A stretch of DNA of 50,514 nucleotides from Clostridia bacterium (GTDB lineage Bacteria > Bacillota > Clostridia > Oscillospirales > CAG-272): positions 1 through 50,514 of the forward strand of contig JAFYHA010000027.1 of the NCBI GenBank assembly GCA_017539425.1, given 5' to 3'. Both the position numbers and the translations under genes were made by a program. Positions 27,591-35,627 of this stretch are shown here, piece after piece. Position 1 is the stretch's first letter. Every line of letters begins with the position of its first letter. A model generated the notes under the pieces. That model did no database searches and was not told the origin of the DNA. It saw nothing but the letters and a program-made list of their open reading frames with translations.

Positions 27591-27602
27591 CCGAATACAA
27601 CG

Positions 27603-27640
27603 AAAAAAGGGCGGCATCCCTCAAGGTGTCGCTCTTTTTT
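27603..27640. terminator. Bidirectional terminator between the PnuC-like gene and eda
   Basis: AAAAAAGGGCGGCATC and GGTGTCGCTCTTTTTT pair with a few mismatches, giving A/T runs at both ends. It serves convergent genes that lie 52 bases apart. Confidence 0.85.
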
Positions 27641-27642
27641 CG

Positions 27643-28260
27643 TCAGCCTCTTGCTTCTCGGACGATCGACCGGGCTTCCCGACAGGTCTTTACGATTTGT
27701 TCCGGCGAGCCCTTGACCAGCCAGGAACCTCCGCAGGCCAGGATCTTGTTGTTGGCTATGAATTGCGGAAGGTTGCCGTTGTCCACGCCCCCTGTCGGGA
27801 GAAACTCGCATTGCGGAAAGGCTGCGGAAAGGGCCTTGATTGCGTTCAGACCGCCGTAGACTCCGGCCGGGAAAAACTTGAGATGTGTAAGTCCCGCGTC
27901 CAGCGCCTGCATGATTTCCGTAGGGGTCACAACGCCGGGAAGGTAGGGAATGCCGGACGCAGCGCACTCTGCAGCCACAGCCGGACTGAAGCCTGGGGAT
28001 ACGATAAAACGGGCTCCGGTTCCGATCGCTTCCCGGCACTGGGCGGCATTGATGACCGTTCCAGCCCCGACCAGAACGTCGGGATAGCGGCTTACCGCCA
28101 AGCGCAGGCAGGAACCGGCGCAAGGGGTACGGTAGCAGATTTCGGCGACGGGAAGATCGCCTTCAATGAGGGCCTCTATAACCGGACCGGTCTCGGATTC
28201 GTCATGAAGGGTGATGACGGGAACCAGTCCTGTTGTACGGATTTTTTCAAAAATATCCAT
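27643..28260 (-). CDS. eda: KDPG/KHG aldolase
   Basis: The enzyme cleaves 2-keto-3-deoxy-6-phosphogluconate to pyruvate and glyceraldehyde 3-phosphate (or 4-hydroxy-2-oxoglutarate to pyruvate and glyoxylate). The 205-residue TIM-barrel protein has catalytic Glu40 (AEICYRT) and Schiff-base Lys128 (HLKFFPA), plus GAGTVINAAQ and TGGVDNGN. It starts five bases after rarA ends and is the last gene of the mnmE-rarA-eda string. No other Entner-Doudoroff or hexuronate gene is nearby, so its pathway here is open. Confidence 0.93.
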   Translation of the reverse strand: MDIFEKIRTTGLVPVITLHDESETGPVIEALIEGDLPVAEICYRTPCAGSCLRLAVSRYPDVLVGAGTVINAAQCREAIGTGARFIVSPGFSPAVAAECAASGIPYLPGVVTPTEIMQALDAGLTHLKFFPAGVYGGLNAIKALSAAFPQCEFLPTGGVDNGNLPQFIANNKILACGGSWLVKGSPEQIVKTCREARSIVREARG

Positions 28261-28264
28261 TGTA

Positions 28265-29512
28265 TCACCTCGTTTTTGTCAGATACTTTGCCTTGATGGC
28301 ATTCCAGTAGGCAGCACAGGCCTGTTCATACTTGTCCGGGCCTGGCTCATAATAATGACGGTCTTTCAGGTCGTCCGGCAGATACTGCTGCGGAACATAA
28401 TGGTCCGGATAATCGTGGGGATAGAGGTAACCCTCAAAATTGGGACTCTGCAGATGCTTGGGCACGGTTGCGCCCCGTCCTGCCGCAACGTCGGCAGCGG
28501 CGGCATCTACGGCTTTATGAGCCGCATTGGATTTCGGAGAGATCGCCAGGTAAATGGCAGCATGGCCAAGCGGCAGAGCCGCTTCGGGAAGGCCCAGATC
28601 CAGAGCGGATTCACAGCAGGCGCGCACGATCGCAGCGGCCTGAGAATTTGCCAGACCGATATCTTCGCTTGCGATGACCTGCAGACGGCGGCAAAGGGAC
28701 AGAAGCTCGCCCATGGCCAGGAGTCTGGCCACATAGAATGCGGTCGCGTCCGGATCCGATCCCCGGATGGATTTCTGCAGGCAGGACAGCAGATCGTAGT
28801 GAACGTCCGGATCAAAGTTGTGGACTCCGGACTCGAACAGCTTGACGTGGTCCGCCGTAATTTCCGAATCTGCGGCAAAGTATGCGTTTTCAAACAGGCC
28901 GATACTTCTGCGTACGTCTCCTCCCGTGACGGAAGCGATCTTCAGACAAACGTCATCGGAAACGGTCCGGCGGGTCATGCCGGCAGAGTCGCTTTCCCGG
29001 TTGAGATAGTCCAGTGCCTTATGCAGTACCGGGAGCATATCCGAGGGCTTGAGCGGCTGAAAAGGAAACAGGGAAGACCGTGAGATCAGCGCGTGATGAA
29101 TACAGAAGTGAGGATTCTCCGTGGTGGATGCAATCAGCGTCAGCTCTCCGCTTTCCATAGATTCCAGAAGGCTTTGCTGCTGCTTCTTGTTGAAATACTG
29201 GATTTCGTCCAGGTACAGAAGAACTCCCTGGGTCCCGAACACGTTCTTGGTATCCTGCAGGATCGATTTGATATCCTGAAGCGAAGCGGAGGTTGCGTTC
29301 AGCTGATGAAAGGTCATGCCGGAAGCGGCGGCAATGATGCGGGCTGCAGTTGTCTTTCCGGTGCCGGGCGGCCCGTAAAAGATCATATTGGTAATGCGCC
29401 CGTTGTTCAGCATTCGGCGGATAATGCCGGATTTGCCGAATAAGTGGTCCTGCCCTACGATGTCGTCCAGTGTCTCCGGACGGAGCAGGTCTGCAAGTTG
29501 AGCTGTGCGCAC
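28265..29512 (-). CDS. rarA: Replication-associated recombination protein RarA (MgsA)
   Basis: RarA is an AAA+ ATPase related to clamp loaders that acts at stalled replication forks. The 415-residue protein has Walker A GPPGTGKT (47-54), Walker B LLYLDEIQ, the Sensor 1 region ASTTENPHF and the C-terminal tetramerisation domain with SEDIGLANSQA, GLPEAALPLGHAAIYLA and PHDYPDHYVPQQYLP. The start chosen is GTG at 29512, preceded by AAGGAGG at the right distance; the longer open frame to 29590 would need a TTG and would overlap mnmE. It lies 37 bases after mnmE. Confidence 0.93.
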   Translation of the reverse strand: MRTAQLADLLRPETLDDIVGQDHLFGKSGIIRRMLNNGRITNMIFYGPPGTGKTTAARIIAAASGMTFHQLNATSASLQDIKSILQDTKNVFGTQGVLLYLDEIQYFNKKQQQSLLESMESGELTLIASTTENPHFCIHHALISRSSLFPFQPLKPSDMLPVLHKALDYLNRESDSAGMTRRTVSDDVCLKIASVTGGDVRRSIGLFENAYFAADSEITADHVKLFESGVHNFDPDVHYDLLSCLQKSIRGSDPDATAFYVARLLAMGELLSLCRRLQVIASEDIGLANSQAAAIVRACCESALDLGLPEAALPLGHAAIYLAISPKSNAAHKAVDAAAADVAAGRGATVPKHLQSPNFEGYLYPHDYPDHYVPQQYLPDDLKDRHYYEPGPDKYEQACAAYWNAIKAKYLTKTR

Positions 29513-29549
29513 GGGCAGATCCTCCTTCTTGGTAGAATGGCCGGCAGAT

Positions 29550-30977
29550 TCATTTGCCGACGCAGAAATGCGAAAAGATCGAGGCGACAATATCCTCGTT
29601 TACGGTGCGGCCGTCGGTTTCGCCCAGGGATTCGAGTGCCTCTTCCAAATCTGCGGAAACCAGGTCAAACGTGTATCCCGCTGAAAGCGAAGTCTGCGCA
29701 CGGGTCAGGGCCTCCATCGCACCCACGATGCAGGCACGCTGTCTGGCGTTCATTAAAAGAGGGTCCGAGCTTAAGGAAACGCCCTCATCGATATACAGGC
29801 TTCGGATAAAGGCGGTCAGTTGGTCAAACCCTTCGCCGGTCTTGGCGGAAACGGCAAGTGAGGGCAGTTCGCGGCCCAGGGCGGTCCAGATCGGCGCCAA
29901 GTCCTTCTGCGGATGCAGATCGGATTTGTTGGATACGAGCAGTGCGCGGGTATTCGGGTTGCGGTCGCATGCGGCGCGTACCGCAGCAAAAACCATTCGG
30001 TCCTCATCATCCAAAGGGCGGGACAGATCGACCACGGTCAGAATGAGTTCCGCTTCGTCCAGAGCCTTCAAAGCGCGCCGGATCCCGATCTGCTCGACGG
30101 CATCCGATCCGTCAGAGGAGCGCAGCCCGGCCGTATCACGCAATTTCAAGAGGACTTCGCCTACACTCACGGAACACTCCAGAATATCCCGTGTGGTTCC
30201 GGGAATGTCGGTCACGATGGCTTTGTCGCTTCCGGCCAGACGGTTGTAAATGGAACTCTTGCCGGCATTGGTGCGGCCGCACAGGACGCAGGGAATGCCC
30301 TCCATAACGGCGTGACCGGTCCGGTAGGTTTCCAGAAGACGGTCCAGGTCGCCGAGCAGTCCGGACAGAGAATTCAAAACCTCTTCGTCGCTCAGTTCTG
30401 CGAGATCTTCGTCAGGGTAATCGATCCGCGCATACGCGGTGGAAAGCAGCAGTGTCAGACGCTCATACAAAGCAGAGAGAGATTTGCCCAGAGGATTGTC
30501 CCGGGCAAGGCCGGAGGAGGCGGCAGACAGCTGGCTTTCCGTTTGTGCGTCGATCAGCATTCCCAGAGATTCCGCTTCTGTCAGAGACAGTTTTCCGTTT
30601 AGAAAAGCCCTCCGGGTAAATTCACCGGCTGCCGCGGGGCGAGCCCCTGCGGCAAACGTGGCGGACAGCAGAGTTTCCGTCAGGAGCGGACCGCCATGAC
30701 AGTGGAGTTCCACAACATCCTCTCCCGTAAAGGAACCGGGTCCCGGAAAAAACAGGGCCAGACCACGGTCTACCGCCGACCAACCTGTATGCGAGGATAC
30801 CGGGGCCAGCATTGAACCCAACCGTGCGGTCCTTGGCGTTGCGGCCAATGGGTGAGCGCCGGCGGGCAAAAAGACTTTCTCGGCGACCGACAGGGCCTGC
30901 GGGCCGGAAATCCGCAGGATTGCCACGCCGCCTTTCCCCCGTGGCGTTGAAACGGCCGATATGGTATCACCAAGCAT
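29550..30977 (-). CDS. mnmE: tRNA modification GTPase MnmE
   Basis: MnmE works with MnmG to modify wobble uridine 34. The 475-residue protein has the N-terminal tetrahydrofolate-binding domain (DTISAVSTPRGKGGVAILRISG), a helical domain holding a G domain with P-loop GRTNAGKS (234-241), DTAG (281-284) and SNKSDL, and the C-terminal CVGK motif with the essential cysteine (Cys472). AAAGGA lies before the ATG. mnmG is about 23 kb away and frameshifted, so the integrity of the MnmEG pathway here depends on that call. Confidence 0.96.
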   Translation of the reverse strand: MLGDTISAVSTPRGKGGVAILRISGPQALSVAEKVFLPAGAHPLAATPRTARLGSMLAPVSSHTGWSAVDRGLALFFPGPGSFTGEDVVELHCHGGPLLTETLLSATFAAGARPAAAGEFTRRAFLNGKLSLTEAESLGMLIDAQTESQLSAASSGLARDNPLGKSLSALYERLTLLLSTAYARIDYPDEDLAELSDEEVLNSLSGLLGDLDRLLETYRTGHAVMEGIPCVLCGRTNAGKSSIYNRLAGSDKAIVTDIPGTTRDILECSVSVGEVLLKLRDTAGLRSSDGSDAVEQIGIRRALKALDEAELILTVVDLSRPLDDEDRMVFAAVRAACDRNPNTRALLVSNKSDLHPQKDLAPIWTALGRELPSLAVSAKTGEGFDQLTAFIRSLYIDEGVSLSSDPLLMNARQRACIVGAMEALTRAQTSLSAGYTFDLVSADLEEALESLGETDGRTVNEDIVASIFSHFCVGK

Positions 30978-30990
30978 AGGACAGTCCTTT

Positions 30991-31034
30991 CACAAAAAGA
31001 AAACGTCTTTTGCCTCTGTAGACAAAAGACGTTT
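30991..31034 (-). terminator. Terminator after tRNA-Trp
   Basis: Perfect 12-base arms AAACGTCTTTTG (31001-31012) and CAAAAGACGTTT (31023-31034) pair. Read on the reverse strand they are followed by TCTTTTTG, ending transcription from tRNA-Trp before mnmE. Confidence 0.85.
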
Positions 31035-31036
31035 GT

Positions 31037-31112
31037 TGGCAGGGGCAGAAGGATTCGAACCCACGACCCTTGGTTTTGGAGACCAGTACTCTACCAGCTG
31101 AGCTATACCCCT
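31037..31112 (-). tRNA. trnW: tRNA-Trp (anticodon CCA)
   Basis: The reverse strand folds as a 76-base tRNA with AGGGGTA paired to TGCCCCT, the D-arm GCTC/GAGT, the anticodon loop CTCCAAA (CCA, Trp), the T-loop TTCGAAT and an encoded CCA end. The top pair of the anticodon stem is C-A and one T-stem pair is T-T. It has its own promoter and terminator. Confidence 0.93.
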
Positions 31113-31124
31113 ATGACCAAGGGG

Positions 31125-31153
31125 AGTATAGCACATCAAGGGCCATTTTGCAA
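31125..31153 (-). promoter_or_regulatory. tRNA-Trp promoter
   Basis: On the reverse strand TTGCAA (31153-31148) and TATACT (31130-31125) are 17 bases apart, with a TG extended -10. It sits just downstream of the trkH stop codon. Confidence 0.75.
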
Positions 31154-31184
31154 TAGGTTTTCCAAAAAAGAGCGTGAGCGCGTG

Positions 31185-32648
31185 TCAGGCTTTCCGGCTC
31201 CAGGTGGTGCGGCTGAACAGAACCAGGATCGGGAAGATTTCCAGACGCCCTGCAAGCATATCGATGCAGAAGATGACTTTGGAAAACGAGCTGTACGCCG
31301 CATAGTTGGCGTTCGGACCGACTGCAGCAAGACCGGGACCGATGTTGTTGCTGGTGGCCAGCACGGCGGAAATGTTGGTTTCTACGGACAGCCCGTCAAT
31401 GGAGACCAGCAGGAAACTGAGAATGATCATGGCCACGTAAGCGACAAGATAGGCGTTGGATGTGGTGATGACCGTGTCGCTGATCGGAGAACCGTTGATG
31501 CGTACGGCAGAGACTTTGCTGGGGTGCAGGGAATGCCGGATGTTACGGGCCATAGATTTGACATATATCAAAATCCGGGCCATTTTCATGCCGCCTGCCG
31601 TACTTCCCGCACATGCGCCGAACACCATCAGGATCAGGAGGATTCCTTTGGAAAGAGCCGGCCAGGTATCAAAGTCCGTGGTGGCAAATCCGGTTGTAGA
31701 CATGATGGAGGAAACCTGAAACGCGGCATGGCGCAGGGTCTCTCCAAAAGTGGCAAACAAAGAACTGCGGAACAGGTTGATCGTGATCAGCGCCGTAGCG
31801 ATCAGGTAAGTGGAAATATACAACCGCAATTCGGCGTCGCGCAGAACGCTGGAGATCTTTCCGATCAGGAGCAGATAGTAAACACTGAAATTTACACCGT
31901 ATACGAGCATAAACACCGTGGTTACGATTTGTGTGGATGCGGGGAATCCGGCAAAGCTGTCTGCCTTGACGCCAAATCCGCCGGTACCTGCGGTACTCAT
32001 GGCACCGCATATCGATTCAAAGAAGGACAGACCGGTGAACAGGAGAGCAATCACGTTCAGAATTGTGATCACCAGATATATGGTATACAGGATCAGAGCG
32101 GTCTGGCGCATGCGCGGGACCAGTTTGCCTACGCTGGGACCGGGGCTTTCCGCGCGCATCAGGTGCATCGTAAACCCGCGGTTGGAGCGACCCGCAGGAA
32201 GGATAGCCAGCATAAACACCAGGATACCCATTCCTCCCACCCAGTTACTGAGGCTTCGCCACAAAAGCGTGGCACGGGTACAGAGTTCCACATTTGGGAT
32301 GACGGAAGCGCCGGTTGTAGTGAAACCGGAAACCATCTCGAAAAACGCGTCGAAGAAATTGGGAATGTCTTTGGACAGAATAAACGGCACGCATCCGATC
32401 AGGCTCAGCACGATCCAGGATATGCCGACACAGACAAAGCCTTCGCTTTCATAGAAATGGATCGGAGCCTTTTTGCACAGCAGGAGAACCAGCAATCCAA
32501 GAAGCACCGCGCCTAGGATGGTGATGCCGAACCCGAAAATGGCGGTGTCATCCCCGTCCGCGATAGCGAGAACAAAAGGGAAGAGCATGAAGCCGGCTTC
32601 AATTAATATGACGTAGGAGATAAATCTCCCGATCATCTTAAAATTCAT
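31185..32648 (-). CDS. trkH: Potassium uptake protein TrkH (membrane subunit)
   Basis: TrkH/KtrB-type proteins are the ion-conducting subunit of a K+ uptake system gated by TrkA. The 487-residue protein has repeated membrane-pore-membrane units with filter-like loops GFTTTGASV, STAGTGGFGV, STTGFATTDF and TSNNIGPGLAAVG, and the characteristic GACAGSTAGGMK. The ATG at 32648 is preceded by GTGAGGCGG, 12 bases after the trkA stop; a GTG at 32663 would overlap trkA. The two genes form an operon. Confidence 0.95.
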   Translation of the reverse strand: MNFKMIGRFISYVILIEAGFMLFPFVLAIADGDDTAIFGFGITILGAVLLGLLVLLLCKKAPIHFYESEGFVCVGISWIVLSLIGCVPFILSKDIPNFFDAFFEMVSGFTTTGASVIPNVELCTRATLLWRSLSNWVGGMGILVFMLAILPAGRSNRGFTMHLMRAESPGPSVGKLVPRMRQTALILYTIYLVITILNVIALLFTGLSFFESICGAMSTAGTGGFGVKADSFAGFPASTQIVTTVFMLVYGVNFSVYYLLLIGKISSVLRDAELRLYISTYLIATALITINLFRSSLFATFGETLRHAAFQVSSIMSTTGFATTDFDTWPALSKGILLILMVFGACAGSTAGGMKMARILIYVKSMARNIRHSLHPSKVSAVRINGSPISDTVITTSNAYLVAYVAMIILSFLLVSIDGLSVETNISAVLATSNNIGPGLAAVGPNANYAAYSSFSKVIFCIDMLAGRLEIFPILVLFSRTTWSRKA

Positions 32649-32659
32649 ACAGAACCGCC

Positions 32660-34018
32660 TCACATGAATATGTCGTTCAGCTGCGTGACCGAGCCGGCCT
32701 GGTTGGTCACGACCACAATGGTATCGCCAAGAGAAAATTTCGAGTCGCCGTTCGGGATTTCTGTCGTGTATCCGCTCGTGACACAGGCAATCAGCGTGTG
32801 AGCGCGCAACTTGAAGGAGCGGAAGGGCTCGTCTTTATGGAGGGTGTTCTCGTCAACCTCAAACTCAAGGGCTTCCGCGAGGCCGTCTGCAATGGTGTGC
32901 ACGGCTACGGCGGCCCCGGTCTGGTTCTGCATGGCGCGGACAAAGCGTTCAATCGCATTTCCGGCCAGGTCCTGAGGACGGACGATGCTGCCCAGAGGCA
33001 GCTTGCCCAAAAGCTGGGAACTGCTCATCTGGTCGAATTTGGTGACGATCGTCGGAATGCCCAGGGAGGCTCCGAACAGGGAAGTGATCGCATTGACGGA
33101 GTCCTGTCCTGTCAGGGTGACCAGACTGTCAAAGCTCTCAATTCCTTCCTTGATCAGCTGTTCCTGATCCTGGGGGTCTTCGTGGACTACCGTGCAGCGG
33201 GGGAGCTGGGTCATAATCAATTGGCTGGTTTCCTCGCTTTGCTCGATGATCTTGACCTTAATGCCGGAATTGATCAGACGCTGTCCCAGATAGTAGGATA
33301 TCCGTCCTCCGCCGATGATCATACAGTCTTTAACACGGTGTGTGGTGATGTTCAAGTTCTTCAGAAGGATGGCAAGCGAGTCGGAGGGAGCCGTGACGTA
33401 GATGCGGTCGCCCTCCTGAATCGTGTGGTTGCCTTTCGGAATCAGACAGGTTCCCTCCCGGACAATCGCGCAGACCAGGACTTTGCATTTGATGGTTCCG
33501 GCCAGCTGGTTCAGGGCCAGACCGCAGAGCGGGCTCCCCCTGTCGGCTTTGAGTTCAACGATTTCCACCTGTCCGCGGGCAAACGTCTCGCGGCGCATAA
33601 ACCCCGGCATTTTGAGCAGCTTGTAAATCTCGTCCGCCACGCTCTGTTCCGGATTGATAATCATAGAAAGCCCCGTCAGCTTCTGCATGGATGCGACCTG
33701 CTCGATATACTCCGGATTCCGTATCCGGGCGATGGTATGGATTTTGGGGTTGATTGAGTGAGAGGTCATACAGGAAAGCAGGTTGATCTCATCTTTTGCG
33801 GTCAGCGCAATCAGCAGGTCGGCCTTATCCACGGCGGCATCCCGGAGGGCTGATGCCGTGGCGCAGTTTCCGCACAGAGTCATCACATCAAAGGTGTTCT
33901 GAATGTCGTTGATCGCGCGCTGATTTTCGTCAATAACCGTCAGTTGGTGTCCTTCTTCAAGAAGATCACGAATCACAGGATATCCAATTCTGCCACAGCC
34001 GCAAATAATGATTTTCAT
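32660..34018 (-). CDS. trkA: Trk system potassium uptake protein TrkA (peripheral subunit)
   Basis: TrkA binds NAD(H)/nucleotides and controls TrkH. The 452-residue protein contains two RCK (TrkA-N plus TrkA-C) units: the first Rossmann fold starts IIICGCGRIGYPVIRDLLEEG, the second is around IIGGGRISYYLGQRLINSG at about residue 230. Each is followed by a TrkA-C domain (EGDRIYVTAP; LGDTIVVVTN). Tandem duplication is normal for this family. TTGAGG precedes the ATG. It is divergent from the ThyX-like gene. Confidence 0.95.
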   Translation of the reverse strand: MKIIICGCGRIGYPVIRDLLEEGHQLTVIDENQRAINDIQNTFDVMTLCGNCATASALRDAAVDKADLLIALTAKDEINLLSCMTSHSINPKIHTIARIRNPEYIEQVASMQKLTGLSMIINPEQSVADEIYKLLKMPGFMRRETFARGQVEIVELKADRGSPLCGLALNQLAGTIKCKVLVCAIVREGTCLIPKGNHTIQEGDRIYVTAPSDSLAILLKNLNITTHRVKDCMIIGGGRISYYLGQRLINSGIKVKIIEQSEETSQLIMTQLPRCTVVHEDPQDQEQLIKEGIESFDSLVTLTGQDSVNAITSLFGASLGIPTIVTKFDQMSSSQLLGKLPLGSIVRPQDLAGNAIERFVRAMQNQTGAAVAVHTIADGLAEALEFEVDENTLHKDEPFRSFKLRAHTLIACVTSGYTTEIPNGDSKFSLGDTIVVVTNQAGSVTQLNDIFM

Positions 34019-34169
34019 ACCTCAACAACCAATGTCTTTCCGTATAATGATATTGTATATTATTCACAGTATACCACAAAGCGCCGAGAACTGCAAGAAA
34101 AACAAAAAGCGGAGGCGAGCCAACAGAAGAACGCGGAAAGCAAGCCAAGAAAAAGAGTTGTGAAAAAAA

Positions 34170-34199
34170 CAGACATAGACACAGAAAAAATGGTATAAT
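34170..34199 (+). promoter_or_regulatory. Promoter of the ThyX-like gene
   Basis: TATAAT (34194-34199) with a TG extended -10 lies 33 bases before the ATG. A weak -35 (CAGACA, 34170-34175) is 18 bases upstream. Confidence 0.6.
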
Positions 34200-34231
34200 A
34201 AAAAAAGAACAGGAAACCGGAGGAAACAGGT

Positions 34232-34867
34232 ATGCTGACAGTTGAGCGCACAAGTGTGATGAATTTTGAAAACGCGATCCGGGGAGCGCGGAATCCGCTG
34301 AACAGTTGGGGAAGAATGGACAGCGTCTATGACGAGAATGGGGAATATGAACTCGGCCCGAACGATCTTTCTCTGGCGATGCGCCTGGCCCACGCCGGCA
34401 GCGATCATCGCAAGTTCCTCAGGCAGATCATCGTATGCATGGATGTGACCGCACCCATGTACTGGTGGAAAGAATTCGATACGTATAAGGTTGGTACTGT
34501 GGCCAACTCTACGTCCACTATGCACAAGATCCATGCCAAAGTGTTTGAACGGGACGATTTCTCGCACGACCATATGGACGAGGACGGACTGAAGGCTCTG
34601 GATGCCGTCATTTCGTATCTGGAATCGGAACGGCTGAAGTTTATTGAAGACAAAACAAACAAGCAGGCCTGGTACAATATGATCCAGATGCTTCCGTCCA
34701 GTTATAACCAGATGCGGACCATCACGCTCAACTATGAGGTGCTGATCAATATGTATTATGCCAGACGGGCGCACAAACTTCAGGAATGGCACACGTTCTG
34801 CGACTGGATCCTGACGCTGCCCTATGCAAAGGAACTGATCCAAGTCAAGGAAGAAAACCCGGAGTAG
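34232..34867 (+). CDS. ThyX-like protein of unknown function
   Basis: The 211-residue protein belongs to a family I recall from Clostridia and their phages, usually left hypothetical or loosely linked to flavin-dependent thymidylate synthase. Conserved-looking blocks are RNPLNSWGRMDS, LAHAGSDHRKFLRQI, DVTAPMYWWKEFDTYKVGT and NSTSTMHKI, then LPSSYNQMRTITLNYEVL and HKLQEWHTFCDWI. The classical ThyX RHRxxSxNxxS motif is not present, so thymidylate synthesis is unproven. GGAGG lies before the ATG. It is transcribed towards tmk (thymidylate kinase), a suggestive but not decisive neighbour. Confidence 0.65.
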   Translation: MLTVERTSVMNFENAIRGARNPLNSWGRMDSVYDENGEYELGPNDLSLAMRLAHAGSDHRKFLRQIIVCMDVTAPMYWWKEFDTYKVGTVANSTSTMHKIHAKVFERDDFSHDHMDEDGLKALDAVISYLESERLKFIEDKTNKQAWYNMIQMLPSSYNQMRTITLNYEVLINMYYARRAHKLQEWHTFCDWILTLPYAKELIQVKEENPE

Positions 34868-34893
34868 GCGCACAATCACTCCTATATACGCAA

Positions 34894-34923
34894 GACAGGC
34901 GGGACATAGCAGTCCCGCCTGTC
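34894..34923. terminator. Perfect 12-base hairpin between convergent genes, no U-tract
   Basis: GACAGGCGGGAC (34894-34905) and GTCCCGCCTGTC (34912-34923) pair exactly around ATAGCA. Neither side carries a T-run. It sits between the convergent ThyX-like gene and tmk. Confidence 0.6.
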
Positions 34924-34976
34924 GTCAATCAGATGACAGATGAAATGGATAATCTTGTTGGAGCAAAAGGCGCGGA

Positions 34977-35618
34977 TCAATCCAGGAGCGGACGGACCGC
35001 TTCCCAAAGTCTGGACTGCACGGTCTCATAGTCTGCCTCGGCGTCTACGAAACGAACGGTTTCCTTATCCTTGAGAAAGTCGAACACCTGAATGAAACGG
35101 TCATGAACGGCACGCTGAAACGCATCGGTTTCAAACAACTCTTCCGATGTGCGTTTGGAATCTGACTTTCTGCGGCGCTTGGACTCCTCTACGGAGACGG
35201 ACATAAACACAATGGCATCCGGTCTGAGCGTTTCCAGACAGACCCGGTTCAGCTCATAAATGTCCGACATAGAGAGGGACGCGGTCTGGTTGTATGCCAT
35301 ATTGGAAGGATAGAAGCGGTCACAAACGACGCAGTGCCCTGCATACAACAGTTCGGTCAAGTGGTGAATATGCTCAATGCGTGAAGCCACGTTGAGAAAG
35401 GCGAGCGTTTCGGGTTGTAATTGAACCTGTTTGGTCAGAGAAGCACGGACCAGACGACCTGCAGGGTCGTCCTCGCTCGGTTCCCGCTCATAGATGCAGG
35501 AGGGCAGGCCTTTGGCTTCCTGCCATTGCGTAATCTGATCGGTCAGGGTACGGGCATGAGAACTTTTTCCGCTGCCGTCGATTCCTTCTATGACGATGAA
35601 TTTTCCTTGTTTATGCAT
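34977..35618 (-). CDS. tmk: Thymidylate kinase
   Basis: The enzyme phosphorylates dTMP to dTDP for DNA synthesis. The 213-residue protein has the P-loop GIDGSGKSS (about residues 12-20), the EREPS region, the DRFYPSN motif and a lid region rich in Arg/Lys/Ser (RRRKSDSKRTSEE). Normal length. It starts nine bases after the GH78 gene, so it shares that transcript; this is an odd pairing for a house-keeping gene unless an internal promoter exists. Confidence 0.93.
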   Translation of the reverse strand: MHKQGKFIVIEGIDGSGKSSHARTLTDQITQWQEAKGLPSCIYEREPSEDDPAGRLVRASLTKQVQLQPETLAFLNVASRIEHIHHLTELLYAGHCVVCDRFYPSNMAYNQTASLSMSDIYELNRVCLETLRPDAIVFMSVSVEESKRRRKSDSKRTSEELFETDAFQRAVHDRFIQVFDFLKDKETVRFVDAEADYETVQSRLWEAVRPLLD

Positions 35619-35627
35619 ATCGGCGCC

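Noticed and set aside
33944..34198. 84-codon forward frame between trkA and the ThyX-like gene
   Set aside because: It begins inside the antisense of trkA, has no ribosome site and ends over the promoter of the next gene. Its Lys-rich composition simply reflects A-rich DNA.
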